Assembly (NCBI GenBank): GCA_943332615.1
Contig: CALQQB010000008.1
Coordinates: 28,213 to 92,212 of the forward strand
Direction of reading: 5' to 3'
From: Phenylobacterium deserti
GTDB taxonomy: Bacteria > Pseudomonadota > Alphaproteobacteria > Caulobacterales > Caulobacteraceae
DNA length: 64,000 nt
Both the position numbers and the translations under genes were made by a program. Below, piece after piece: positions 46,369 through 55,013 of this stretch; position 1 is the first letter of the stretch; each line of letters begins with the position of its first letter. The notes beneath the pieces are model-generated. The model saw only the letters and a list, made by a program, of their open reading frames with translations. It was not told the origin of the DNA and did no database searches.

Positions 46369-47154
46369 CTAATCCAGCGCCCACGCCTGGAACGAGCGGC
46401 TGGCCAGGGCCGGCAGGGGCGCGCGGATGGTGAAGGACGCGCCGCCGTCGCTGCGGGCGGTCAGGGTTCCGCGCAGGTCGCGGACGATGGCGGCGATGAT
46501 CGACATGCCCAGGCCGCCGGCCCGTGCTTGGGGTTGGGCCTGCTCATGGGGGTGGGCGGGCTCAGGGGTGGGGGCGTGGTCCAGCCCCTTGCCCTCGTCG
46601 GCGACCGTCAGCACCAGCTCGGCGCCCTCGCGGCGGGCGACGATGTCCAGGCGTCCGCCCGGCCGGCCGTCGTAGGCGTGCTTGGCGGTGTTGATGGCGA
46701 ACTCGTTGATGGCGATGGCCAGCTGCTGGGCCGTCTCGCCGGGCACGGTGATCGCGTCCGTCCGCACCAGGCACTGCAGGCCCGTGGTGGCGGCAAGCGC
46801 GTGGCCGAGGCCGGTCAGGAACGGCCGCAGGTCCACGCTGCGGCGGTCGGCGTGATCATTGAGATAGCGGTGCAGCTGGCCCACGGCCACGATGCGCGCC
46901 CGGCTGGCCTCCAGCGCCGCGTGGGCGACGGGGTCGCGCGACCGCAATTGCTCGAAGGTGAGCATGTCGGCGGCCAGCTGCAGGCTGTTGGCGACGCGGT
47001 GGTTGAGTTCCTGGATTTCCCGAGCCTGGCTCTCCAGCCGCGCACGGGCGACGGAGAGTTCGCGGGTCATTTCGGCGTCCGACATCTCGGCGCGATACAC
47101 AGCGCCCCCATGCCTGGTTTGCGAGGGTTCAGATTCCTGGATGGGACGGGTCAT
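46369..47154 (-). CDS. HisKA_2-type histidine kinase (cytoplasmic)
   Basis: 261 residues without membrane helices. After a short N-terminal coil (MTRELSVARARLESQAREIQ) the phosphoacceptor His lies in ELNHRVANSLQLAADML, the pattern of the HisKA_2/HWE-like group. The ATP-binding domain has AIAINEFAINTAKHAYDGRP (N box), VADEGKGLDH (G1) and GGLGMSIIAAIVRDL (G2). A low-complexity PTPEPAHPHEQAQPQ insert interrupts the lid. No sensor domain is present, so input must come from a partner. The upstream CtrA box suggests cell-cycle control. An internal Met at 47085 is an alternative start. Confidence 0.88.
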   Translation of the reverse strand: MTRPIQESEPSQTRHGGAVYRAEMSDAEMTRELSVARARLESQAREIQELNHRVANSLQLAADMLTFEQLRSRDPVAHAALEASRARIVAVGQLHRYLNDHADRRSVDLRPFLTGLGHALAATTGLQCLVRTDAITVPGETAQQLAIAINEFAINTAKHAYDGRPGGRLDIVARREGAELVLTVADEGKGLDHAPTPEPAHPHEQAQPQARAGGLGMSIIAAIVRDLRGTLTARSDGGASFTIRAPLPALASRSFQAWALD

Positions 47155-47271
47155 TCTGCGTCACGCCAAGTTACTCAACATTTAGTTGTATTATCTTGGG
47201 TCTCAGTTGACAACCTATGTTAGGCGAAATGATGGCGCGCCAAGCATTAATGAACTCAGCGGTAATAGAAG

Positions 47272-47286
47272 TTAACGCCGCCTTAA
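47272..47286. promoter_or_regulatory. Perfect CtrA box (TTAA-N7-TTAA)
   Basis: TTAACGCCGCCTTAA matches the CtrA binding consensus exactly. It lies 118 bp upstream of the histidine kinase start, in an A/T-richer 145-bp gap, and only 14 bp beyond the end of the amidohydrolase gene. CtrA regulation is inferred. Confidence 0.7.
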
Positions 47287-47299
47287 CATCGGAGCGTGG

Positions 47300-48958
47300 T
47301 CAGATGCAGACGACGCCCGCTCGCGCTGAGGTATATTCACCCTTGGCGTAGGCGATCTGTCCGTTGACCAGGACCGTGTCGATGCCCGTGGCGTCGCGGA
47401 CGTAACGCATGCCGTCGCCGGGCATGTCGAAGGCGGGGCGCTCTTCGCCCCGGTCGATGCTGTCGGGGTCGAACACGACGATGTCGGCGGCCAGGCCGGG
47501 TTGCAGCCGGCCGCGATCCTTCAGGCCCCAGATGTCGGCCGTCTCGGAGGTGATCTTGGCCACCGCCTGCTCCATCGTCATCGCGCCGGCCTTGCGGACG
47601 AACTCGCTGAACAGATAGCCGGTGTCGCCGTAGGTGGAGAACGAGGACAGGTGCGCTCCACCATCGCTGGCGCCGATGTGGACCAGCGGATGAGCCAGCA
47701 TCGGGCCGATCCGGTCGGTGGACTGGTGGCCGGCGCTGGCGCTGAGGAAGGACACGTCCAGGCCGTTCTCCAGGGAAAGTTCGATCAGGGCCAGGGCCGG
47801 CGCCTGGCCGCGGGCCTTGGCGATCTGCGACAGGCTCTGGCCGACCAGATCCGCCGGGCAGGCGTCGCCGCCGCGGGCGACCAGCCGACCCATCATCGCC
47901 TCGCCGCCATCGGGGCCCAGGTCGGCGACCATCTTGGCCACCGTTTCCGGGTGGCGCAGGGCGGCCAGGCGATCGACCAGGGGCTGGCGCAGGATCCGCA
48001 CCCAGCGGGGCAGGCGGGCGAAGAACAGGCTGGGGCGCAACAGGCTGAACGAGATATCGATCGGCCGGGTCTGCATCTGCGGCCACACTCGCGCGCCGCG
48101 CGCGAACTGTTCCTCGACTCGGGCGATGGCGCGCTCGGCGTTTTCGGGCGCCGCCAGGGTGTCGAACAGCGGCGAGAAGGTGGTGGGGATGTCGTGCTTC
48201 AGGCTGAGCTCGGCCAGCTGGTCGATGCGGGCCAGGGTGATGTCGGTGGCGTAGAACTCCGGCACGCATTGCAGCATGCGGCCGAACTCGCCCAGCACGG
48301 CGCAGAGCGCGTCCAGTTCCTCGAACTGGGCGAAGCGGCTGGGGACCGGGCGGCCGTTCTCGTCCACATCCACGAAGCTGGTGGAGAGGCCGACAGCGCC
48401 GGCCTCCAGGCACTCGCGCAGCAGGTCCTGCATGGCCCGGATCTCGGCGTCGGTCGCGGCGCGCTCCTGGGCGGCCGGGCCCATGACCCACAGGCGGATG
48501 ACACTGTGGCCCACCAGGGGCGCGACGTTGATCGAGAGGTCCTTCTCCAGGGCCTCGCGATAGCCGGCGAAGTCTTCCCAGGTCCATTCGAAGGCGGTGG
48601 TGAAGGCCTCGGGTGGCATCTCCTCGATCTGCTGGAACATGCCGATCAGGCGCTGGCGGTCGGCGATCTTCAGCGGGGCCAGCGACAGCGAGCAGTTGCC
48701 GGGCACCACGCAGGTGATCCCGTGCTCCAGCGCCGGCCTGGCCGCGCCATCCCACAAGAGCTGCACGTCGAAGTGGGTGTGGGGGTCGATGAAGCCCGGC
48801 GCGATCACCCGGCCGCCGGCGTCGACGATCGTTCGCGCCTCGCCGGAGACCTGGCCGACCGCCGCGATCTTGCCGTCCTTGATGGCGACGTCGCCGCGGT
48901 AGCCGGGGGAACCGGAGCCATCGACCACCACGCCGTTCTTCACGATCACGTCGAACAT
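47300..48958 (-). CDS. N-acyl-D-amino-acid deacylase-like amidohydrolase
   Basis: 552 residues of the D-aminoacylase group in the amidohydrolase superfamily. Metal-site marks are PGFIDPHTHFDVQLL (His60, His62), VPGNCSLS (bridging Cys89), HIGASDGGAHLSSF (Asp) and GHQSTDRIG. The C-terminal strand returns with LQPGLAADIVVFDPD. Many proteins of this type near acyl-CoA genes act on unknown amides or lactones, so D-amino acid substrates are not proven. Its ATG overlaps the preceding stop as TGATG. It is fourth in an operon with a thiolase and two small proteins. Confidence 0.9.
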   Translation of the reverse strand: MFDVIVKNGVVVDGSGSPGYRGDVAIKDGKIAAVGQVSGEARTIVDAGGRVIAPGFIDPHTHFDVQLLWDGAARPALEHGITCVVPGNCSLSLAPLKIADRQRLIGMFQQIEEMPPEAFTTAFEWTWEDFAGYREALEKDLSINVAPLVGHSVIRLWVMGPAAQERAATDAEIRAMQDLLRECLEAGAVGLSTSFVDVDENGRPVPSRFAQFEELDALCAVLGEFGRMLQCVPEFYATDITLARIDQLAELSLKHDIPTTFSPLFDTLAAPENAERAIARVEEQFARGARVWPQMQTRPIDISFSLLRPSLFFARLPRWVRILRQPLVDRLAALRHPETVAKMVADLGPDGGEAMMGRLVARGGDACPADLVGQSLSQIAKARGQAPALALIELSLENGLDVSFLSASAGHQSTDRIGPMLAHPLVHIGASDGGAHLSSFSTYGDTGYLFSEFVRKAGAMTMEQAVAKITSETADIWGLKDRGRLQPGLAADIVVFDPDSIDRGEERPAFDMPGDGMRYVRDATGIDTVLVNGQIAYAKGEYTSARAGVVCI

Positions 48959-49179
48959 CAGCTTGCCTCCAATATGCGTCGCCAGGACTGCCCGGCGAGG
49001 TCATCGACATGCGACGCCCCGCAGGCGGCCATCAGCTTCAGGCCGGTCTCTTCATCCAGCACCACCGGGGACTCGACCCCGTTGGCGTGGCGCAGCCGCA
49101 CCAGCAGTTCGGCGGCCCCGTCGTGGCCGGCGACGATCTCGGCGCCCACGATCACTGCCTCGGGGACCGCCTCAGGCAT
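48958..49179 (-). CDS. Small conserved-looking protein between thiolase and amidohydrolase
   Basis: 73 residues. The core AAELLVRLRHANGVESPVVL with DEETGLKLMAACGASHVDDL and GQSWRRIL looks like a compact alpha/beta protein with a single Cys. It overlaps the preceding small gene by eight bases and its stop shares a base with the amidohydrolase start, so it is firmly embedded in the operon. I do not recognise the family. The context suggests a chaperone or subunit for one of the two enzymes. Confidence 0.75.
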   Translation of the reverse strand: MPEAVPEAVIVGAEIVAGHDGAAELLVRLRHANGVESPVVLDEETGLKLMAACGASHVDDLAGQSWRRILEAS

Positions 49180-49384
49180 GGGCGAGCGGTGGTTCCACGA
49201 AGATCACGTCGGAGCCCAGCATCAGGCCGGGCGGTCGGCGCATGACGAAGACGTGCAGGTTCCAGCTCTTGATGGCGTCAACGGCGCCTTCCAGGGGTTG
49301 GTCCGGCATAGCGCGTCGCGCCAGCTCCTCCACCGTCTCGTCGGGACCCGGCGTGACGAAGCGGCGCTGGCGCGACAGGCTCAT
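49172..49384 (-). CDS. Small protein directly after thiolase
   Basis: 70 residues: MSLSRQRRFVTPGPDETVEE, LARRAMPDQPLEGAVDAI, then KSWNLHVFVMRRPPGLM and SDVIFVEPPLAHA. The second half has hydrophobic beta-strand character and no membrane helix. Its ATG shares one base with the thiolase TAA (TAATG), indicating coupled translation. The next small gene starts within it. The family is not recognised. Longer minus-strand extensions into the thiolase are shadows. Confidence 0.7.
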   Translation of the reverse strand: MSLSRQRRFVTPGPDETVEELARRAMPDQPLEGAVDAIKSWNLHVFVMRRPPGLMLGSDVIFVEPPLAHA

Positions 49385-50634
49385 TACAGGCGCTCGATGA
49401 TGATCGCCGGGGCCATGCCGCCGGCGGCGCACATGGTGACCAGGCCGCGCTTGAGGTCGCGGCGTTCCAGTTCGTCGAGGATGGTGCCGATCAGCATCGA
49501 GCCGGTGGCGCCGATCGGGTGACCCAGGGCCATGGCGCCCCCGTTCACATTGACCTTCGAGCGGTCGAGCTTCAGGTCGCGGATGAACTTCTCGGCGACC
49601 ACCGCGAAAGCCTCGTTGATTTCCCACAGGTCGATGTCGTCCGGGGTCAGGCCGGCCTTCTTCAGCACCTTCAGCGCCGCCGGGACCGGGGCGTTGAGCA
49701 TCAGGGTCGGGCTGTCACCGACGTTGGCCGTGGCGATGATCCGGGCGCGGGGCTTCAGGCCGTTCTTCTTGGCGTACTCCGGCGAGGCCAGCAGCACGGC
49801 GCCCGAACCGTCGACCACGCCCGAGGAATTGCCGGCGTGGTGGAAGTGCTTGATCTTCAGGTCGGGGTAAACCTGGTTGATCAGGCCGGCGAAGGTGGTG
49901 CCCTGCTCGTCGAGCGGCACATTGGCCATGGCTTCGAACGAAGCCTTCAGGCCCGACAGGCCTTCCATGGTGGTCTGCGGACGGGGGAACTCCTCACGAT
50001 CCAGGGCGAGGCTGCCATCGAGGTGATAGACCGGCACCAGGGCGCGGTCGAAGTAGCCGTTCTTGATGGCGTGGTCGGCGCGCTGCTGGCTGACCAGGGC
50101 CAGTTCGTCCAGCGCCTCGCGGCTGATGCCTTCCATCGTGGCGATGGCGTCGGCGCAGATGCCCTGGTGGGATTGCGGGTGCAGGGCGCGCAGGTGGACA
50201 TTGCCGGCGTCCATCAGCGGCGGGCCGTCGCCGGGCTGGCGCGGCGGGGCCGACGAGGCGGTATAGGACATCATCTCGCAGCCGCCAGCGATCACCAGGT
50301 CTTCCATGCCCGACATGATCTGGGCCGCGGCCAGGTTCACCGAGGTGATGCCCGAGCCGCAGAAGCGGTCGAGGGTGACGCCCGAGGCGCGGACGTCGAA
50401 GCCGGCGTCCAGGGCCGCCATGCGGCCCATGTCGCTGCCCTGCTTGCCGCGCTGGCTGGAGCAGCCCCAGATCACGTCATCGACTTCGGCGGTGTTCAGG
50501 TTGTTGCGCGCGGCCAATGCGGCCAGCACGTGGGCGGCCAGGCGTTGGGGATGCTCGTCGGCGAGGGCGCCCTTGCCGACCTTGCCGATGCCGCGCGGGG
50601 TGCGGCAGGCGTCGATGATATAGGCTTCGGGCAT
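49384..50634 (-). CDS. Thiolase (acetyl-CoA C-acyltransferase)
   Basis: 416 residues. The nucleophilic Cys92 is in LDRFCGSGITSVNLAA, the His-containing blocks are WEINEAFAVV and GGAMALGHPIGATGS, and the second Cys is in VTMCAAGGMAPAI. It performs the last step of a beta-oxidation cycle or the reverse condensation. The long insert with CSSQRGKQGSDMGRMAALDA and HPQSHQGICADAIA differs from plain FadA and is like thiolases of side-chain degradation clusters, but the pathway is not shown. It heads the four-gene overlapping operon 50634-47300. Confidence 0.95.
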   Translation of the reverse strand: MPEAYIIDACRTPRGIGKVGKGALADEHPQRLAAHVLAALAARNNLNTAEVDDVIWGCSSQRGKQGSDMGRMAALDAGFDVRASGVTLDRFCGSGITSVNLAAAQIMSGMEDLVIAGGCEMMSYTASSAPPRQPGDGPPLMDAGNVHLRALHPQSHQGICADAIATMEGISREALDELALVSQQRADHAIKNGYFDRALVPVYHLDGSLALDREEFPRPQTTMEGLSGLKASFEAMANVPLDEQGTTFAGLINQVYPDLKIKHFHHAGNSSGVVDGSGAVLLASPEYAKKNGLKPRARIIATANVGDSPTLMLNAPVPAALKVLKKAGLTPDDIDLWEINEAFAVVAEKFIRDLKLDRSKVNVNGGAMALGHPIGATGSMLIGTILDELERRDLKRGLVTMCAAGGMAPAIIIERL

Positions 50635-50907
50635 GGTCGTTCCTCGGGTCAGAGCTGATAGGGCCTTTGAGCGGAGAGTCCGCCTACGACGCTAGGTCAG
50701 TCCAGCGAGAATTGCGGACGCCCGAACCCCCATCGTCATCCGGCGGCGCGTCTGCGCGAACCCTGGATCGTCCGGACGGCGGGCACGCCGAGCGGCCCCG
50801 GAGCAGCGACGCCGCGGGGCTCAAAATATAGGGCGGGCTCAAAACACGGGCGGATGCGGAGGGGGGATGCGGATGGAGGGGTCCCGCGGACAGGCCGCGG
50901 GATCACG

Positions 50908-51504
50908 CTAAATTGCGCGAGGCGGGCCGCGGGCGCGGTTGGGCGCGAGGGCGACGACCGAGCCGGATGACCGCTCGGCTGGTGGCCACGCCGGATCGGA
51001 CGCCATCCCCTCCGATCCCGCCGGATGGAGCCTTCGCGCCTCGGTGACCAGGGCGTCGCAGCGGGCGCGGTAGCGGTCGGAGACCGCCGGCAGGGCGCGG
51101 GCCGCCGACGTCAGGACGCGGGCGACGGTGGCGATCTGCATGGACAGGTCGCCGGGGGGCAGGCGGTCATAGAGATTCTCGCGCGCCTCCGGGCGCTCGC
51201 CACGTTCTTCGACGAATTTCGACTCGTCGCGTTCGAGTTCGAGTTCGGGCTCGACCTTGGGCGCGGGCTCGCGTTCGCCGAGCTGGGCCGGGGCCCCGGT
51301 GTCGCCGCTCCGCAACCGCGCCGCCAGCGCCACCGACATGCGCAGGCAGCGGCCCACCTTGGCATAGGCGTCGGCCAGGCCGATCAACTCGGCGGCCGCG
51401 TGTGTTTCGTGAATCGCCACGGAGATATCGCGCGCCACGGCGAGGCTGAGCTGGGTGAGTTCAGCCAACTGGCGTTGCGCGGCGATGTCCGGATCGGACG
51501 ACAT
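50908..51504 (-). CDS. Hypothetical protein, alpha-helical with acidic linker
   Basis: 198 residues from the ATG at 51504; a Met six codons earlier (51522) is possible. A helical N-terminal half (TQLSLAVARDISVAIHETHA, LIGLADAYAKVGRCLRMSVA) is joined by a Glu-rich linker (EPELELERDESKFVEERGER) to a second helical part (LSMQIATVARVLTSAARALP). No membrane segment or catalytic motif is seen. Similar proteins recur in Caulobacterales as hypothetical. It follows the amidase on the same strand. The 273 bp between it and the thiolase (50635-50907) contain short GC-rich direct repeats and no gene. Confidence 0.75.
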   Translation of the reverse strand: MSSDPDIAAQRQLAELTQLSLAVARDISVAIHETHAAAELIGLADAYAKVGRCLRMSVALAARLRSGDTGAPAQLGEREPAPKVEPELELERDESKFVEERGERPEARENLYDRLPPGDLSMQIATVARVLTSAARALPAVSDRYRARCDALVTEARRLHPAGSEGMASDPAWPPAERSSGSVVALAPNRARGPPRAI

Positions 51505-51593
51505 GGAACAAACATAGAACATGACGGCGCTCGCGTCAAGTCGCCCTTCGCCGCTGCCCAGGGCCGCGACGGTTGCCGATCCGCGCCGGACTA

Positions 51594-53009
51594 TCAGGCG
51601 TCCCGCGCCCACAACTGGTGCGCCATCACGCCCACCCGCGCCTCGATGGCGGCGGCGGCGTCGAGGCAGACGTCTTCGCGGTAGCGCGAGGCGATCAGCT
51701 GGACGCCGATCGGGTTGCCGCCGGCGAAGCCCACAGGGGTCGTGGCCACCGGCAGGCCCAGGACGCTGAGGGCGGCGTTGAAGCGCAGGTCGTTCTCGAA
51801 CAGGGTGCGGACGGCCGCGTCGCCCTTGAGGTCGGCGTCGAAGGCGGGAGTGGGCTTCACGGAGACGGGCGCGAGCACGACGGGCCAGGTCTCCAGGAAC
51901 ACCAGCCACTCGCGCAGCAGGCGCGCACGCAGGGCGACGGCCCGCATGTAGCCGGCGGCGTCCAGGATGTCGGCGATGTGCAGGATGCCTTCCAGGGCGC
52001 CGATGAACGGCGGGCTGCCCAGGGCGCGCATCTGCTCGGCCTGGACGGTCTCGATCTCGGTGGAGATCAGGTCGACCCAGAGCTTGAAGGTGGCGGTGAT
52101 GTCCGGGACTTCGACCTCCGTCACCTCGTATCCGGCGTCGGCCAGGTAGCCGGCGGCTTCGTCGATGCGGGCTAGGACCTCGGGGTCGCAGTCCATGTCG
52201 GCGGGGATCCTGGCCTTCGCGACGCGGCGTGCGACCGGCGGGCCGGTGAGCGGGGCGGGGACCCACCAGGGGTCGCGCACGTCGCGGCGGCTCATCACCT
52301 CCAGGGCCAGGCGCACGTCGGCCACCTCGCGGCACAGCGGGCCCTGCACGGACATCAGCTGCGCCATCGGCGGGCGCTCGGCCGGGGCGCTGGGGTTGAA
52401 GGCCGGCACGCGGCCCAAGGTCGGCTTGATCGTGGAGACGCCGCAGCAGAAGGCCGGCCAGCGTAGCGAGCCGCCGATGTCGTTGCCGTGGGCGATGGCG
52501 CCGATGCCCATCGCGATGGCGGCGCCGGCGCCGCCGGACGAGCCGCCGCAGGTCACCGCCGGGTCCCAGGGATTAAGCGTCTGGCCGTGCAGCGGATTGT
52601 CGGTGAAGCCGCGCAGCGAGAACTCCGGCGTGTTGGTCATGCCCAGCACGATGGCCCCGGCCTTGCGCAGGTTGGCCACGATCGGCGCATCGCCGGGGGC
52701 GATGACGCCGGCCAGTCCCGGAACGCCGTTGGAGTTGGCCTGACCCTCGACATCGACGTTGATCTTGATGGTCACCGGCACGCCGTGCAGCGCGCCCAGC
52801 TCGGCGCCCGAGGCCTGGGCGCGGTCGGCGGCGTGGGCGGCCTCCAGGGCCTGTTCGCTAAGGTCGATGACGACGGCGTTGAGCGCGGGGTTGGCGGCGT
52901 GCAGGCGCGCGACGTGGGCCTCCATCACGGCCTGCGAACTGGCCTTGCCCGCGCGGATCGCCGCCGCGGTCTCGACGGCCGACCACTGCCAGATGTCCGA
53001 GTCAGGCAT
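51594..53009 (-). CDS. Amidase-signature family hydrolase
   Basis: 471 residues. The Ser-cisSer-Lys triad is visible: Lys in GVPVTIKINVDVEGQ, Ser in TCGGSSGGAGAAIAMG, and Ser in HGNDIGGSLRWPAFCC. It hydrolyses an amide to acid and ammonia in the cytoplasm. The C-terminal block FNAALSVLGLPVATTPVGFA is normal. It is not GatA, as no gatB or gatC adjoins. The short gap to the helical hypothetical gene suggests possible co-transcription. Substrate unknown. Confidence 0.94.
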   Translation of the reverse strand: MPDSDIWQWSAVETAAAIRAGKASSQAVMEAHVARLHAANPALNAVVIDLSEQALEAAHAADRAQASGAELGALHGVPVTIKINVDVEGQANSNGVPGLAGVIAPGDAPIVANLRKAGAIVLGMTNTPEFSLRGFTDNPLHGQTLNPWDPAVTCGGSSGGAGAAIAMGIGAIAHGNDIGGSLRWPAFCCGVSTIKPTLGRVPAFNPSAPAERPPMAQLMSVQGPLCREVADVRLALEVMSRRDVRDPWWVPAPLTGPPVARRVAKARIPADMDCDPEVLARIDEAAGYLADAGYEVTEVEVPDITATFKLWVDLISTEIETVQAEQMRALGSPPFIGALEGILHIADILDAAGYMRAVALRARLLREWLVFLETWPVVLAPVSVKPTPAFDADLKGDAAVRTLFENDLRFNAALSVLGLPVATTPVGFAGGNPIGVQLIASRYREDVCLDAAAAIEARVGVMAHQLWARDA

Positions 53010-53142
53010 CGCGCGTTCTCCCCTTGAGCCCAGGATGGAGCTTGCGCGGCGCGCGTCAACTTGGCGGCCGCCGTTTCAAAGCCCAGGTGACGGGAACCGT
53101 CGTTGGGATGATGATGTCGCCAAATGAATTCGGGAGGGGACA

Positions 53143-54171
53143 ATGAAGACATCGTTCATGGCGCTGGCGGCGCTCGGCGCCTTGATGGCGGCGCCGGCTC
53201 TGGCGCGGGATATCGGTGGCGTGGCCTGCACGGCGCCGCAGCCGGCGCGTTGCGAGGCGGAGGCCTGCTCCACCGGCGGCGCCCTGGCGGAACTGGGCAA
53301 CGTCACCGACCCGAAGACGGGCCGGAAGTTCTTCCTCGACTATCCCTGCGACCTGAAGCCCGGCGAGAAGGTGGTGTTCATCCTGAACATCCACGGGGCC
53401 GGCTCGATCGCCAACTGGCAGCGCCACTACTTCCCGGCCGCCGACTATGTACAGAAGTACCGTCTGGTGGTGGCGACGGGCACGGCGGCGACCGCGACGC
53501 CCGTGCGCCGCTGGGTGGGCGAGGCCGACGACGCCTACCTGCAGAACATCACCGACTTCGTGTTCGACTCGTTCGGCAAGAAGAACATCAAGGCGATGTG
53601 GCTGGCGGGCCATAGCCAGGGCGGGATGACCTCGAACCGCATCGTCTGCACCGACTACTTCAAGGGCAAGGTCGATGGCTGGCTCAGCCTGTCCGGCGGC
53701 CGGGTCGGCCAGGCGCCGCTGAATCCGCGTTTTGGTCCTCCGAAGGCCGACGGCTCGCCGCCCGATCCGCGGCCGGCCGGCGCCGGCGGCATGGGGAGCT
53801 CGGCCACACCGACCTGCGACTTCTCCCACATCTACGAGACCGGCGAGCACGAGATTGTCTCGCTTCCGGACAGCTCCCCGTGGGCCGCAAAGTACGGCTG
53901 CGGCGCGCGCATCCGCGAGAAGGACATCGTCGATGACAAGGCCGGCCACGTCTGGGACTACGCCCGGGCCGGCTACAAGGTCTGGGGGATGAAGGCGGGG
54001 CCGGGAACCTCGGAAGTCTTCGTCTATCCCAAGTGCCAAGGGGGCCGCGTCGTCGCCGACGTGGTGCGCATGGACAAGGGCCACACCGAGGGCCTGGAGC
54101 CGAAGGTGACGGAGGCGCTGGTAAAGATGATCGTCAGCGCGCCGGGCGGTAAGGCGCAGACAGGGGGTTAG
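53143..54171 (+). CDS. Secreted alpha/beta hydrolase, PHB depolymerase/feruloyl esterase-like
   Basis: 342 residues with a signal peptide (ALAALGALMAAPALA). The nucleophile elbow is MWLAGHSQGGMTSN, the oxyanion region is FILNIHGAGSIANWQ, and the likely acid and His are in the C-terminal VVRMDKGHTEGLEPKV. Six or more Cys, including the pair in CTAPQPARCEAEAC, suggest disulfides, as in LpqC/poly(3-hydroxybutyrate) depolymerase-type esterases. It is probably periplasmic or extracellular. The substrate could be a polyester or an aromatic ester. A strong hairpin follows the gene. Confidence 0.85.
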   Translation: MKTSFMALAALGALMAAPALARDIGGVACTAPQPARCEAEACSTGGALAELGNVTDPKTGRKFFLDYPCDLKPGEKVVFILNIHGAGSIANWQRHYFPAADYVQKYRLVVATGTAATATPVRRWVGEADDAYLQNITDFVFDSFGKKNIKAMWLAGHSQGGMTSNRIVCTDYFKGKVDGWLSLSGGRVGQAPLNPRFGPPKADGSPPDPRPAGAGGMGSSATPTCDFSHIYETGEHEIVSLPDSSPWAAKYGCGARIREKDIVDDKAGHVWDYARAGYKVWGMKAGPGTSEVFVYPKCQGGRVVADVVRMDKGHTEGLEPKVTEALVKMIVSAPGGKAQTGG

Positions 54172-54183
54172 GGGGCGGCCCTC

Positions 54184-54213
54184 TTCCTTTCCCGCCGCTT
54201 TGCGGGAAAGGAA
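54184..54213. terminator. Perfect hairpin between convergent genes, possible bidirectional terminator
   Basis: TTCCTTTCCCGC and GCGGGAAAGGAA form a perfect 12-bp stem with a CGCTTT loop. It lies 12 bp after the esterase stop and 2 bp before the convergent FGase stop. No clear T run follows on either strand, so termination is likely but unproven. Confidence 0.65.
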
Positions 54214-54215
54214 GG

Positions 54216-55013
54216 TCAGCCGATGTCCTGCAACGCCCGCGGCAGCATCCGCATCAGGATCTCCGCCACCGCGTCCTGGCCGGCCTCGTCGCCGAGCAGG
54301 TCCTGGCGGACTTCCAGTTCGGCATAGTCCAGGCCACGCCCGATGGCGTGGTGGGGCACAGTGAAGTCGATGCCGTCCATGGCGTAGGGCTGGTTGTCGC
54401 CGACCTCGCCGGTGTGCGGGTCGGCGCGCAGCCGGGCCAGCAAAGCGTTGGAGAACGGGCTGCCGCCCAGGTGCAGCACGCCGAAACGCCAGGGCCGCAC
54501 AAACCCGGCCATCACGGGCGTGAAGGAGTGCAGCGCCACCACGAGGGTTTGCAGGCCCCGCGCCGTACGTGCGTCCAACTCGGCGCCGATGGCGGCGTGA
54601 TAGGGCGTGAAAACCTGGGCGACCCGGGCCGCGCGCTGGTCGGACGACAGGTCCGTGTTGCCGGGGATGACCGAACCATCGCTTACCGCCGGCATGGCGT
54701 CGGCCCGCGCCGGGTCGCGGTTGCAGTCGATGACCAGCCGCGAGAACCGCTGGGCGATGAAGGTCGCGTCCAGCTGTTCGGAGAGCCTGCGCCCCAGGCT
54801 CGCCACCCCGATGTCCCAGGCGATGTGCCGCCCGAGATCGGGCTCCGAGAGCCCCAGGGTCCCCAGTCGCGACGGCATGTCGCGCCCGGCGTGGTCGCCC
54901 AGCAGCAGAAACGGCGAATCGGCGCCCGGATTGGTAACAATCGCCGCTTCACCATCGCCTGCGTCGGCGTGGCCCTTGGACGTGGCTTCGGAATCGACGG
55001 AGCTTCGCTGCAA
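54216..55013 (-). CDS. N-formylglutamate amidohydrolase
   Basis: 265 residues. Family blocks are LLLGDHAGRDMPSRLGTLGL, IAWDIGVASLGRRL, RFSRLVIDCNRDP, VALHSFTPVMAG and YAELEVRQDLLGDEAGQ, which hold the zinc and catalytic residues. In histidine degradation the family cleaves N-formyl-Glu to Glu and formate, but no hut genes are here, and some relatives act on other substrates. The start is a TTG at 55013, one base from the divergent ATG of the transglutaminase gene, so the first 20 residues are uncertain. Confidence 0.9.
   Translation of the reverse strand: MQRSSVDSEATSKGHADAGDGEAAIVTNPGADSPFLLLGDHAGRDMPSRLGTLGLSEPDLGRHIAWDIGVASLGRRLSEQLDATFIAQRFSRLVIDCNRDPARADAMPAVSDGSVIPGNTDLSSDQRAARVAQVFTPYHAAIGAELDARTARGLQTLVVALHSFTPVMAGFVRPWRFGVLHLGGSPFSNALLARLRADPHTGEVGDNQPYAMDGIDFTVPHHAIGRGLDYAELEVRQDLLGDEAGQDAVAEILMRMLPRALQDIG

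Noticed and set aside
47501..49522. A 673-codon plus-strand open frame
   Set aside because: It is a high-G+C shadow of the amidohydrolase operon, which carries clear metal motifs on the other strand.
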